A stretch of 14,146 nucleotides of DNA from Gallionella sp041739955 (lineage in GTDB: Bacteria; Pseudomonadota; Gammaproteobacteria; Burkholderiales; Gallionellaceae), in NCBI GenBank assembly GCA_041739955.1, contig JBGSMU010000024.1, positions 1-14,146 of the forward strand, read 5' to 3'. Below are positions 1 to 6,118 of this stretch, in pieces. A program made the translations under genes and the position numbers. Positions within the stretch are counted from its first letter, which is position 1; each line of letters begins with the position of its first letter. Below the pieces are notes generated by a model. The model ran no database searches. It saw nothing but the letters and a program-made list of their open reading frames with translations, and was not told the DNA's origin.

Positions 1-21
1 ATCCTACGCTCGCTGAACTTA

Positions 22-423
22 TTAATCACCAGTACGATCAGTAAAACTCAAAATAGGTCGCTCCCAAATGGAACCTTCGTGATATCTGCTTCGATAGAAG
101 GTGAACGATGAAACCTTTAGCCCACTATTCAACATCGACAAGAATAATTCCTTAATAATTTTTTCATCCGTAATGCCATATACCCTGCAAGCAAGAGTTG
201 CAAACGATTCGCAAAATACGTAACGGCCATTAACACAATCCCCATGTGCCACTTTACAAACGTTTGCTTTAATTAAAATTGGGTAAAAAGTATTGTCAAA
301 GTAATCTATTTCATAATCTGCTAAATTTCCTTTACCCCCTTCTGCCCAACTCATACTCATACCTAAAAGTAATAATGTCAGCGACGATAGCAACAACAGA
401 GCTTTGCTCGATTTAATTTTCAT
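22..423 (-). CDS. Small secreted or periplasmic protein of unknown function
   Basis: I do not recognise this 133-residue protein. It starts with two lysines and a long leucine-rich hydrophobic stretch (about residues 7-22), followed by a plausible signal peptidase I site after SWA near residue 27, so export to the periplasm is likely. The mature part holds four cysteines (CKVAHGDC, then CESFATLAC), which could form two disulfides. No catalytic motif is visible. The frame stays open upstream to 618, but the signal peptide argues for the ATG at 421-423, which has only a weak AGAG ribosome site before it. The upstream frame runs through a repeat element. Base composition is clearly AT-richer than the neighbours (45 G/C of 120 counted over 61-180), which suggests acquisition by transfer. 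It is the last minus-strand gene in the window, behind apt and the repeat at 473-673. Confidence 0.6.
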   Translation of the reverse strand: MKIKSSKALLLLSSLTLLLLGMSMSWAEGGKGNLADYEIDYFDNTFYPILIKANVCKVAHGDCVNGRYVFCESFATLACRVYGITDEKIIKELFLSMLNSGLKVSSFTFYRSRYHEGSIWERPILSFTDRTGD

Positions 424-472
424 AAGATCACTCTTTCGTCGGCAAGGACACAGTATCCAATATGTTAATTCG

Positions 473-673
473 TGGAGCCTGATAAAAATCGTAGCGAGCG
501 GTTCGAGAGCAAGGCGCACCGAGCACAGAAACCGGAATGTGCTAAATGCACATGAGGATTTCGAGCACCGTGCAACGCCGCGAGCGGAAGGGTGGCGGCA
601 ATGCCGCCGGGTACCCACCGGCCTACCCCTTGCGGGTGCATCGAATCGCGCAGTAGATTTTTACAGGTTTCCA
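473..673. mobile_element. 201-bp palindromic element with imperfect terminal inverted repeats
   Basis: The ends are imperfect inverted repeats of 18 bases: TGGAGCCTGATAAAAATC at 473-490, and the reverse complement of 656-673, TGGAAACCTGTAAAAATC. Inside is a perfect hairpin, ATGTGC-TAAAT-GCACAT (537-553), flanked by GCAAGGCGCACCGAGC on the left and GAGCACCGTGCAACGC on the right. A second GC-rich hairpin, GGCGG-CAATG-CCGCC, lies at 594-608. The motif CGCGCAGTAG stands just inside the right end. The element ends at the base next to the apt stop codon (674-676) and fills most of the 250-base gap to the next gene. It has no transposase and no convincing gene, so it would be a non-autonomous, MITE- or REP-like element. 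Internal blocks and the right-end design match the element inside mfd (12013-12155). Confidence 0.65.
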
Positions 674-1201
674 TCAATCGCCCTCGAACTCGCACAGGGC
701 AAAAACCTTCTGCCCCATCTTTTCCAGCCTCCCCCGCCCGCCTATATCCGGCAGGTCGATAACGAAACAGCATTCGACGATCTTGCCGCCCATCTTGTCG
801 ATCAGCTTGCAAGCGGCTTCGGCAGTACCGCCGGTGGCGATCAGGTCGTCGACCAGAAGTATCTTCTCGCCCTTGGCGACGGCGTCGGTGTGGATCTCGA
901 TGCGGTCGGTGCCGTATTCGAGTTCGTAGTCGTGGCCGATGACTTCGGCGGGCAGCTTGCCTTTCTTGCGGATCGGGATGAAGCCCTTGCCCAGCGCATA
1001 GGCCAGCGGCGCACCCAGGATGAAACCGCGCGACTCGATGCCGGCGATCTTGTCGATCTTTACGTCCTTGTAGCGGCGCACCAGATCGTCTATCGTGAGT
1101 TTAAAATCGACCGGGTCCTTCAGCAGCGTGGTGATGTCGCGAAACTGGATGCCCTGCTTGGGGTAGTGGGGGACGGTTCTGATTCGAGACTTGATTGGCA
1201 T
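674..1201 (-). CDS. apt: Adenine phosphoribosyltransferase
   Basis: Apt converts adenine and PRPP to AMP and pyrophosphate in the cytoplasm (purine salvage). The 175-residue product has the usual family length. It shows the N-terminal PxxGIxFRDIT motif (here PKQGIQFRDIT), the AGIESRGFILG segment, and the PRPP-binding loop ILLVDDLIATGGTA. The chosen ATG (1199-1201) is preceded by a strong AAGGAG ribosome site (1208-1213) with a 6-base spacer. The frame stays open further upstream, but that part is low-complexity repeat and is rejected as coding. The gene lies downstream of mtnP on the same strand. MtnP makes adenine, Apt's substrate, so the pair forms a short salvage route. A 165-base repeat-rich gap separates them, so cotranscription is likely but not certain. 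A repeat element abuts the stop codon. Confidence 0.97.
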   Translation of the reverse strand: MPIKSRIRTVPHYPKQGIQFRDITTLLKDPVDFKLTIDDLVRRYKDVKIDKIAGIESRGFILGAPLAYALGKGFIPIRKKGKLPAEVIGHDYELEYGTDRIEIHTDAVAKGEKILLVDDLIATGGTAEAACKLIDKMGGKIVECCFVIDLPDIGGRGRLEKMGQKVFALCEFEGD

Positions 1202-1211
1202 TAAGAACTCC

Positions 1212-1364
1212 TTGGTAAGTAGTGAGTGGTGAGTGTGTATCTGGTAAGTGGGGAGTTGGAAGTAGAAAGTGGGGAAAAGCGGTGATTTTCCCACTTTCCA
1301 CTCACTACTTACTACTTACTACTTCCAGCTTTTCCCACTCTCCACTTCCAACTCACCACTCACC
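1212..1364. repeat. AGTAGTGAGT-type low-complexity repeat forming a large imperfect hairpin
   Basis: Nearly the whole spacer between mtnP and apt consists of short units such as AGTAGTGAGTGGTGAGTG on the left, answered by the complementary style CCACTCACTACTTACTAC on the right. The centre is a clear stem: AGTGGGGAAAA (1268-1278) against TTTTCCCACT (1286-1295), one G bulged, with a 7-base loop. The outer arms pair imperfectly. The purine-rich left half and pyrimidine-rich right half make it a large palindrome-like region on the mtnP-apt transcript. No gene is supported in it. Confidence 0.7.
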
Positions 1365-1366
1365 GG

Positions 1367-2227
1367 TTATTTAAGCATTCGCCCGGCCACGGCAGACAGC
1401 TTCTCCACCATCTTCGCGTCCCTTGCTTCGGGCGCGGTGATGATGGCGTATTGCAGTGCACTGCGGCAACCGCAGTCGCAGGCTTGGGCATCACTTCCCA
1501 CCAGGGGTGCGACTGACTTGACCAGAGCGCGCGCCTTGTCGGCGTTCTCCAGCAGCACTTTCACAATCGCATCGACGGTGACGCTGTCGTGGTCGGGGTG
1601 CCAGCAGTCGTAGTCAGTGACCATCGCGACGGTGGCGTAGCAGATCTCGGCTTCGCGCGCGAGCTTGGCTTCGGGCATGTTGGTCATGCCGATCACGTCG
1701 CATTTCCACGAGCGGTACAGTTCGGATTCGGCGAGGCTGGAGAATTGCGGGCCTTCCATCACCAGGTAGGTGCCGCCGCGCACCACCGGGATGTCGATCT
1801 GCCTGGCCGCCGCCTGCAGATGATCGCCGAGGCGGTGGCACACCGGATGCGCCATCGAGACGTGCGCGACCAGGCCGCTACCGAAGAAACTCTTCTCGCG
1901 TGCAAAGGTGCGGTCGATGAACTGGTCGACGATGACGAAGGTGCCGGGCGACAGGCTCTCGTGCAGCGAACCCACCGCGCTGACCGAGACGATGTCGGTC
2001 ACGCCCATGCGTTTCAGTGCGTCGATGTTGGCGCGGAAGTTGATCTCCGACGGCGGTATCTTGTGACCCCTGCCGTGGCGTGGCAGGAAGGCGATGGACT
2101 GGCTGTTCAGTTCGCCAACAAGTACCTCGTCCGACGGTGTACCGAACGACGACTCCGCCTTGACCCAGCGAGTGTTCGCCAGCCCTTCGATGTTGTATAC
2201 GCCGCTACCGCCAATGATGGCTAACAT
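1367..2227 (-). CDS. mtnP: S-methyl-5'-thioadenosine phosphorylase
   Basis: MtnP cleaves 5'-methylthioadenosine (a by-product of polyamine and related SAM-dependent reactions) with phosphate to give adenine and 5-methylthioribose-1-phosphate. The 286-residue product belongs to the purine nucleoside phosphorylase/MTAP family. It begins with the typical IIGGSGVY motif. It also has the phosphate-site region LPRHGRGHKIPPSEINFRAN, the VMEGPQFSSLAES motif, and MTNMPEAKLAREAEICYAT followed by VTDYDCW, where the Asp/purine-site residues of the family lie. The C-terminal part is slightly extended and has a CDCGC cluster. The ATG at 2225-2227 has GAGGAGAG just upstream. The product feeds apt downstream. 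A non-coding CACGAAG element begins 23 bases upstream of its start. An inosine/guanosine-specific family member is the alternative, but the motifs favour MTAP. Confidence 0.95.
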   Translation of the reverse strand: MLAIIGGSGVYNIEGLANTRWVKAESSFGTPSDEVLVGELNSQSIAFLPRHGRGHKIPPSEINFRANIDALKRMGVTDIVSVSAVGSLHESLSPGTFVIVDQFIDRTFAREKSFFGSGLVAHVSMAHPVCHRLGDHLQAAARQIDIPVVRGGTYLVMEGPQFSSLAESELYRSWKCDVIGMTNMPEAKLAREAEICYATVAMVTDYDCWHPDHDSVTVDAIVKVLLENADKARALVKSVAPLVGSDAQACDCGCRSALQYAIITAPEARDAKMVEKLSAVAGRMLK

Positions 2228-2250
2228 CTTCTCTCCTCAAAAAAATATTT

Positions 2251-2379
2251 CACCGCGAAGCACATGAAGGCCACGAAGTACAACAAAGATTTTTTCCAAC
2301 CGAATTTCGCCCAACCATGCCTTGATCGCATGGTGACTTTCAAAAATATATCTTCGTGATCTCTGTGTTCTTCGTGGTC
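2251..2379. repeat. Non-coding element with inverted CACGAAG arms (copy A)
   Basis: The left arm (2251-2278) reads CACCGCGAAG, then ATGAAGG and CCACGAAG. The right arm (2351-2379) on the opposite strand reads CCACGAAG, AACACAGAG, ATCACGAAG. The arms are therefore imperfect inverted repeats of the same tandem motif. The roughly 70-base core holds a perfect 7-bp hairpin, ACCATGC-CTTGATC-GCATGGT (2314-2334), and no gene. The element fills the gap between the PilZ gene (stop at 2391) and mtnP (start at 2227). Its right arm is almost the same as that of copy B at 9427-9457. Confidence 0.65.
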
Positions 2380-2390
2380 AGAAAACAAAC

Positions 2391-3116
2391 TCACTCATCC
2401 CCTTCGGCCATCGTCTTGTATATGAATCCCTGCAATGCCATACGCACGCTGCCTTCCGGATGCAGGAACTCGAGCCCGTAGGTGGTGACTTCGGCACCGC
2501 CCTGATCTTCCGGCAGGGTTTCGCTATAGGCTTTGCGGATGATGGTGGGAATCACGAATAACTGGGTTTCCCCGTCGATAGGTAGACGGAACATCACCTT
2601 GATGCCGTCACCGATGCTGCCGAACGGTTTTTTTGCATGGACACGCGCACCCGATGTGCTCATGTCCACGATGATCATCGGCATCTTGATCGAGCCTGCA
2701 TTCTCACTGGACGGCTCTATCCATCCAGCCAGAGATTTAGGCTTGATGCGTAGCGCCCCGCGCATGGTCATGCACTCGATGGCGGTCGGAAAAGTCAGGT
2801 GCAAATGGGGATAAGGCACGGTGCCGGAAGCCAGCACATATGCCTTGAATTCATAGACTTTCCTGCCCGAGAATCCCCGCACGGAAAATCCCTTCCCGTC
2901 CTCTGCCGGCAGCAGTTCACCATTCTTCGTCGGATGCGTAACGATGATGCCGGACTTGTTCAGGAATCCGATCAGCTTGGCAAAATGACGTGAATTGGTC
3001 TCCGATGAGTCCTGCAACTGAAGCGCATCGCCGATACCCAGATCAAGCGACAAAAGGTCATCGGGCTTTGCATCCGTATCGGGAATGCCCTGATCAGGCT
3101 GTAATTCGTCGTTCAT
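2391..3116 (-). CDS. YcgR-like PilZ-domain cyclic-di-GMP binding protein
   Basis: The 241-residue product has two parts. An N-terminal YcgR-like domain (about residues 20-115) includes the segment from LLSLDLGIGDALQLQ to the HLTFPTAIECM strand. A C-terminal PilZ domain (about 117-235) follows. The PilZ c-di-GMP signature is complete: RGALR (R119, R123; RxxxR) and DMSTSGARV (D151, S153, G156; D/NxSxxG). Proteins of this build usually sense c-di-GMP and act on flagellar or surface processes; the actual target here is unknown. The ATG is set by a strong AAGGAG site (3123-3128) with a 6-base spacer. The gene follows alr after 25 bases on the same strand, so it is probably cotranscribed with it. 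No flagellar genes are in the window, so YcgR is a domain-architecture comparison, not a firm orthology. Confidence 0.85.
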   Translation of the reverse strand: MNDELQPDQGIPDTDAKPDDLLSLDLGIGDALQLQDSSETNSRHFAKLIGFLNKSGIIVTHPTKNGELLPAEDGKGFSVRGFSGRKVYEFKAYVLASGTVPYPHLHLTFPTAIECMTMRGALRIKPKSLAGWIEPSSENAGSIKMPMIIVDMSTSGARVHAKKPFGSIGDGIKVMFRLPIDGETQLFVIPTIIRKAYSETLPEDQGGAEVTTYGLEFLHPEGSVRMALQGFIYKTMAEGDE

Positions 3117-3141
3117 GGTTAGCTCCTTGATTTATCCGCAT

Positions 3142-4203
3142 TCAACATACGACAGGCACACGCGGCGTCAGCGCGCACATCAATTCATAACTGACTGTTC
3201 CCGCTGCCCTTGCCACTTCTTCTATCGGCATCCCGTCTCCCCACAGCACGGCACGCGAACCCACACCCGCATCCGGTATGCCGCCAAGATCCACACATAG
3301 CATATCCATCGAAACACGACCCAGCGTTCGCGTGCGCTGCCCGTCCACCGTTACCGGTGTACCGGTCGGCGCATGTCGCGGATATCCGTCGGCATATCCG
3401 CAGGCGACGATGCCGACACGCATGCTGTGTTCTGCGCGGAACATCGCGCCGTAACCGACCTCATCACCGGCACGCAATTCCCGAACGGAAATGATCCGGC
3501 TGCTCAGCGTCATCACCGGTCTCAGCCGGGTTTGTTCCGCGCTGACTTCCGGAAATGGCGAGGCGCCGTACAACATGATACCGGGACGCACCCAGTCGCC
3601 GTGTGTCTCGGGATAGCGCAGCAATGCGGCGGAATTGGCCAGCGAACGCGGGTAACGATATGCGCCCGCCACATGATTGAACACAGAAAGCGGCTCGGCG
3701 ATGCCGCGTGCCTCGTCGGCATTCGCAAAATGGGTCATCAGCGTGATCTCGCGCACGGCGCGATGGCGTTGCAACTGCTCCATGACCGGCGTTACCTGTT
3801 GCGGCGCAAAGCCGAGCCGGTTCATCCCGGTGTTGACCTTGAGCCAGATATCCAGAGAACCCCGACCCGGGTATGAGTCCAGTATGGCGATCTGCTGCGG
3901 GTTGTGTATCACGCATGCCAGATCGTGCTCGGCGACAACGGCCAGGTCTTCGGCAGAGAAGAATCCCTCCAGCAGCAGGATGACCTGACGATAACCCGAC
4001 TCCCTCAGTTGGACAGCATCGCCGATGTCCAGCACGGCGAAACCGTCTGCGGCGTTGAGTGCCTCGGCGACCCTGAACAATCCGTGCCCGTAACCGTCGG
4101 CTTTGATCGCCGCCATGATGCGGGCGGAAGTGGCGCGGCGTGCCACCTGAAGATTACTCTCCATGGCGTCCTGATCGATGCGGGCTTGTATCGGGCGTGG
4201 CAT
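3142..4203 (-). CDS. alr: Alanine racemase, PLP-dependent
   Basis: Alr interconverts L- and D-alanine in the cytoplasm and supplies D-alanine for peptidoglycan. The 353-residue product has the usual length. The PLP lysine lies in AAIKADGYGHG (K34) and the catalytic tyrosine in GDEVGYGAMF (Y251). MTHFANAD and CGYADGYPR are also typical. The ATG at 4201-4203 gives the expected N-terminus; no clear Shine-Dalgarno site stands before it. The inverted-repeat cassette carrying the GxxExxY pseudogene begins only about 20 bases upstream, so any native upstream promoter has either been displaced or must lie beyond or inside the cassette. The PilZ gene follows 25 bases downstream. I cannot tell from sequence whether this is the only alanine racemase of the organism (alr versus a catabolic dadX). 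Confidence 0.96.
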   Translation of the reverse strand: MPRPIQARIDQDAMESNLQVARRATSARIMAAIKADGYGHGLFRVAEALNAADGFAVLDIGDAVQLRESGYRQVILLLEGFFSAEDLAVVAEHDLACVIHNPQQIAILDSYPGRGSLDIWLKVNTGMNRLGFAPQQVTPVMEQLQRHRAVREITLMTHFANADEARGIAEPLSVFNHVAGAYRYPRSLANSAALLRYPETHGDWVRPGIMLYGASPFPEVSAEQTRLRPVMTLSSRIISVRELRAGDEVGYGAMFRAEHSMRVGIVACGYADGYPRHAPTGTPVTVDGQRTRTLGRVSMDMLCVDLGGIPDAGVGSRAVLWGDGMPIEEVARAAGTVSYELMCALTPRVPVVC

Positions 4204-4222
4204 AAGTTTGTTAAATAATATT

Positions 4223-4658
4223 TACCACGAAGTTCACGAAAAACACGAAGGGACAGACATTACAATACGAAACGTTTAATGCCATTTTTCAATAAACCGG
4301 TGTTGAAATTGATCAATAACCCTGTCCTGATATTTGCCAGTTTCATGTAAGTCAGCAACTGTGCTTCATGTATCCTTTGAAGAGAATCTATGCTCTTCAG
4401 CTCAACGATCAATTCACCTTCCACCATGATGTCTGCACGATAACCGCAATCGATATTGATCCCCTTATAAGTGACCGGCAAGCTCACCTGGGTCGCAAAC
4501 TTGACACCATGTCCGTTAACTCATGTGCGAGACACTTTTCATAAGTCGATTCCAGCAAACCCGGCCCCAACTCGCGATGCACCTCTATCGCAAGTCCAAT
4601 CACCTGATTGGAAAGTCGGTCAAACTCCATCTTCGTGCCCTTCGTGCGCTTCGTGGTA
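4223..4658. mobile_element. Cassette with inverted CACGAAG arms enclosing the GxxExxY gene
   Basis: The left arm (4223-4250) reads ACCACGAAG, TTCACGAA, AAACACGAAG. The right arm (4632-4658), read on the opposite strand, is ACCACGAAG, CGCACGAAG, GGCACGAAG. The arms are an inverted pair of about 28 bases, each with three CACGAA units at 9-10 base spacing. They bracket a single gene, the frameshifted GxxExxY gene. The right arm overlaps the 5' side of the gene, so a possible longer start would translate it. No transposase is present. This is a possible mobile cassette; mobility is inferred from structure only. Confidence 0.5.
4260..4630 (-). pseudogene. GxxExxY protein (PDDEXK_3-type nuclease fold), frameshifted
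   Basis: Two adjacent frames together give a full GxxExxY protein of about 123 residues. The first part starts MEFDRLSNQVIGLAIEVH and holds the family motif GLLESTY, ending at CLAHEL. The second continues with NGHGVKFATQV, then VTYKGINIDCGYRADIMVEG, VELKS and HEAQLLTYMKL, ending GIKRFVL. DCGYRAD and ELK are the likely PD-(D/E)XK-type residues. A single missing base in the Leu codon (GAG TT- AAC, near 4523-4526 on the plus strand) explains the break; adding one base restores an unbroken family match. Function of this family is not established. The start could also be an upstream ATG at 4667-4669, which would translate the CACGAAG arm. A sequencing error is the alternative to true decay. Confidence 0.85.
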
Positions 4659-4743
4659 ATTGACAACATTCGAACGCCCTAATGATAGCAGGGGCAGTGC
4701 TTTCGTGATATAAAACGCCCTCACAAAAAAGACCTTCCGCTTA

Positions 4744-5970
4744 ATGAATCTCGGTTTTTACATCATCCTCGCCGCGCAGTTCCTGTCGGCGCTCGCGGAC
4801 AATGCCTTGCTGTTTGCAGCTATCGCACTCCTTAAGGATCTGGATTCACCCGCCTGGCATACACCGGTATTGCAGCAATTCTTCATCGTTTCCTACATCA
4901 TTCTTGCGCCCTTTGTCGGGGCATTCGCCGACTCGCTCCCCAAGGGACGCGTGATGTTCATCAGCAACATCATCAAGCTGGTGGGCTGCCTTGCGATGCT
5001 GGGGGGCATGCATCCCCTGATGGCCTACGGGCTGGTGGGGTTGGGGGCGGCGGCCTATTCGCCGGCAAAATACGGCATCCTTACCGAATATCTTCCCCGT
5101 AATCTGCTGGTGACAGCCAACAGCTGGATGGAAGGACTGACAGTCGCTGCCATCGTGCTTGGCGCACTGGTGGGCGGCATGCTCATCAATCAGGATACGT
5201 TCGGGCCGCTGGTGCAAACTCTCTCCCTGCCGCTGATAAACACAGTGGCCGAACTGGCCATTGCCGTGATCGTGGCGATCTACATTGCCGCGGCGATCTT
5301 CAACCTTTACATCCCGCATGTGCCTATCGAGCACAAGCCGTTCAGCCGCAACCCGGTGTACCTGGCAACAGACTTCTGGCACTGTTTCAGGCTGCTGTGG
5401 AAGGACCCGCTCGGACAGGTTTCGCTGGCAGTGACCACCCTGTTCTGGGGCGCCGGTGCAACACTGCGTCTGCTGCTGCTGACATGGGCGGCGGTCGCCC
5501 TGAGTTTCGATATCAGCGCGGCAGCCAAACTCACGGCATGGTTCGCGATCGGCATCGCGATCGGCTCCGTCCTGGCCGCGAAATACGTCCAACTGGAACA
5601 TTCCGTGAAGGTTCTTCCGGTAGGGATCGCGATGGGAGTCGGTGTGATGATGATGATCCCGATCACCAACAGCACTCTGGCGATCGTACTGCTGATCGTA
5701 CTGGGGGCGATGGGGGGCTACTTTGTCGTACCGATGAATGCCCTGCTGCAACACCGCGGTCACCTGCTGATGGGTGCGGGGCGCTCGATCGCGGTACAGA
5801 ACTTCAACGAAAACCTGAGCATCTTTGCGATGCTGGGACTGTATGCAGTGATGGAAAAACTCGAGCTGCATATCTACATCACCATCCTGGTGTTCGGCCT
5901 GTTGATGGCGGGCATCATGGGTGTGCTTTACCGGAAACACGGACACGATCAGGACATGGGCCAAATGTAA
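4744..5970 (+). CDS. lplT: Lysophospholipid transporter LplT (MFS family)
   Basis: LplT moves lysophospholipids, chiefly lyso-PE, across the inner membrane so that they can be reacylated in the cytoplasm. The 408-residue product is close to family length and is strongly hydrophobic with about 12 membrane segments. Its N-terminus has the characteristic QFLSALADNALLFAAIALL segment, followed by PFVGAFADSLPKGRVM (MFS A-like loop) and AAAYSPAKYGILTEYLP, which is diagnostic for LplT. It is transcribed away from the GxxExxY/alr block. An -10-like TATAAA lies at 4709-4714 without a good -35, and no clear Shine-Dalgarno site stands before the ATG. The acyltransferase partner (aas) is not in the window. 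Confidence 0.94.
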   Translation: MNLGFYIILAAQFLSALADNALLFAAIALLKDLDSPAWHTPVLQQFFIVSYIILAPFVGAFADSLPKGRVMFISNIIKLVGCLAMLGGMHPLMAYGLVGLGAAAYSPAKYGILTEYLPRNLLVTANSWMEGLTVAAIVLGALVGGMLINQDTFGPLVQTLSLPLINTVAELAIAVIVAIYIAAAIFNLYIPHVPIEHKPFSRNPVYLATDFWHCFRLLWKDPLGQVSLAVTTLFWGAGATLRLLLLTWAAVALSFDISAAAKLTAWFAIGIAIGSVLAAKYVQLEHSVKVLPVGIAMGVGVMMMIPITNSTLAIVLLIVLGAMGGYFVVPMNALLQHRGHLLMGAGRSIAVQNFNENLSIFAMLGLYAVMEKLELHIYITILVFGLLMAGIMGVLYRKHGHDQDMGQM

Positions 5971-5987
5971 GCTGTAAGCTGCAGTCT

Positions 5988-6009
5988 GTTGCCGGGGACA
6001 TCCGGCAAC
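5988..6009 (+). other. Perfect 8-bp inverted repeat downstream of lplT
   Basis: GTTGCCGG and CCGGCAAC pair perfectly around the 6-base loop GGACAT, 17 bases after the lplT stop codon. The position fits a transcript-end or mRNA 3' stabilising hairpin. No T-run follows, so it does not meet the criteria for an intrinsic terminator. The rest of the 148-base gap to the next gene shows nothing else I can support. Confidence 0.45.
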
Positions 6010-6118
6010 ATAGTCAATGGTTCCCCCTGAATATTGCGATATTATTACCCCCTGTTCATGCCGGCCCCAGCCTTACTGCCCGGAAGTTAATTCATATTGA
6101 TATCGATAGAGGTTTAGC

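Noticed and set aside
404..1204. Long plus-strand open frame over apt (266 codons)
   Set aside because: It is the antisense shadow of apt and runs through the repeat element; the minus-strand frame carries all Apt motifs.
4223..4260. CACGAAG units as a CRISPR array or replication iterons
   Set aside because: There are only three units per arm at 9-10 base spacing, with no spacers of CRISPR length and no replication gene nearby; the inverted pairing around a gene fits an element end better.
4484..4669. The two GxxExxY halves as separate small genes
   Set aside because: Together they make one full family member and the break is explained by a single missing base.
4846..5964. Long minus-strand open frame over lplT (372 codons)
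   Set aside because: The product is His/Gln/Arg-rich with no domain, typical of an antisense frame of a GC-rich membrane gene; LplT motifs are on the plus strand.
5988..6009. Intrinsic terminator of lplT
   Set aside because: The hairpin is perfect but no T-run follows, so I list it only as an inverted repeat.
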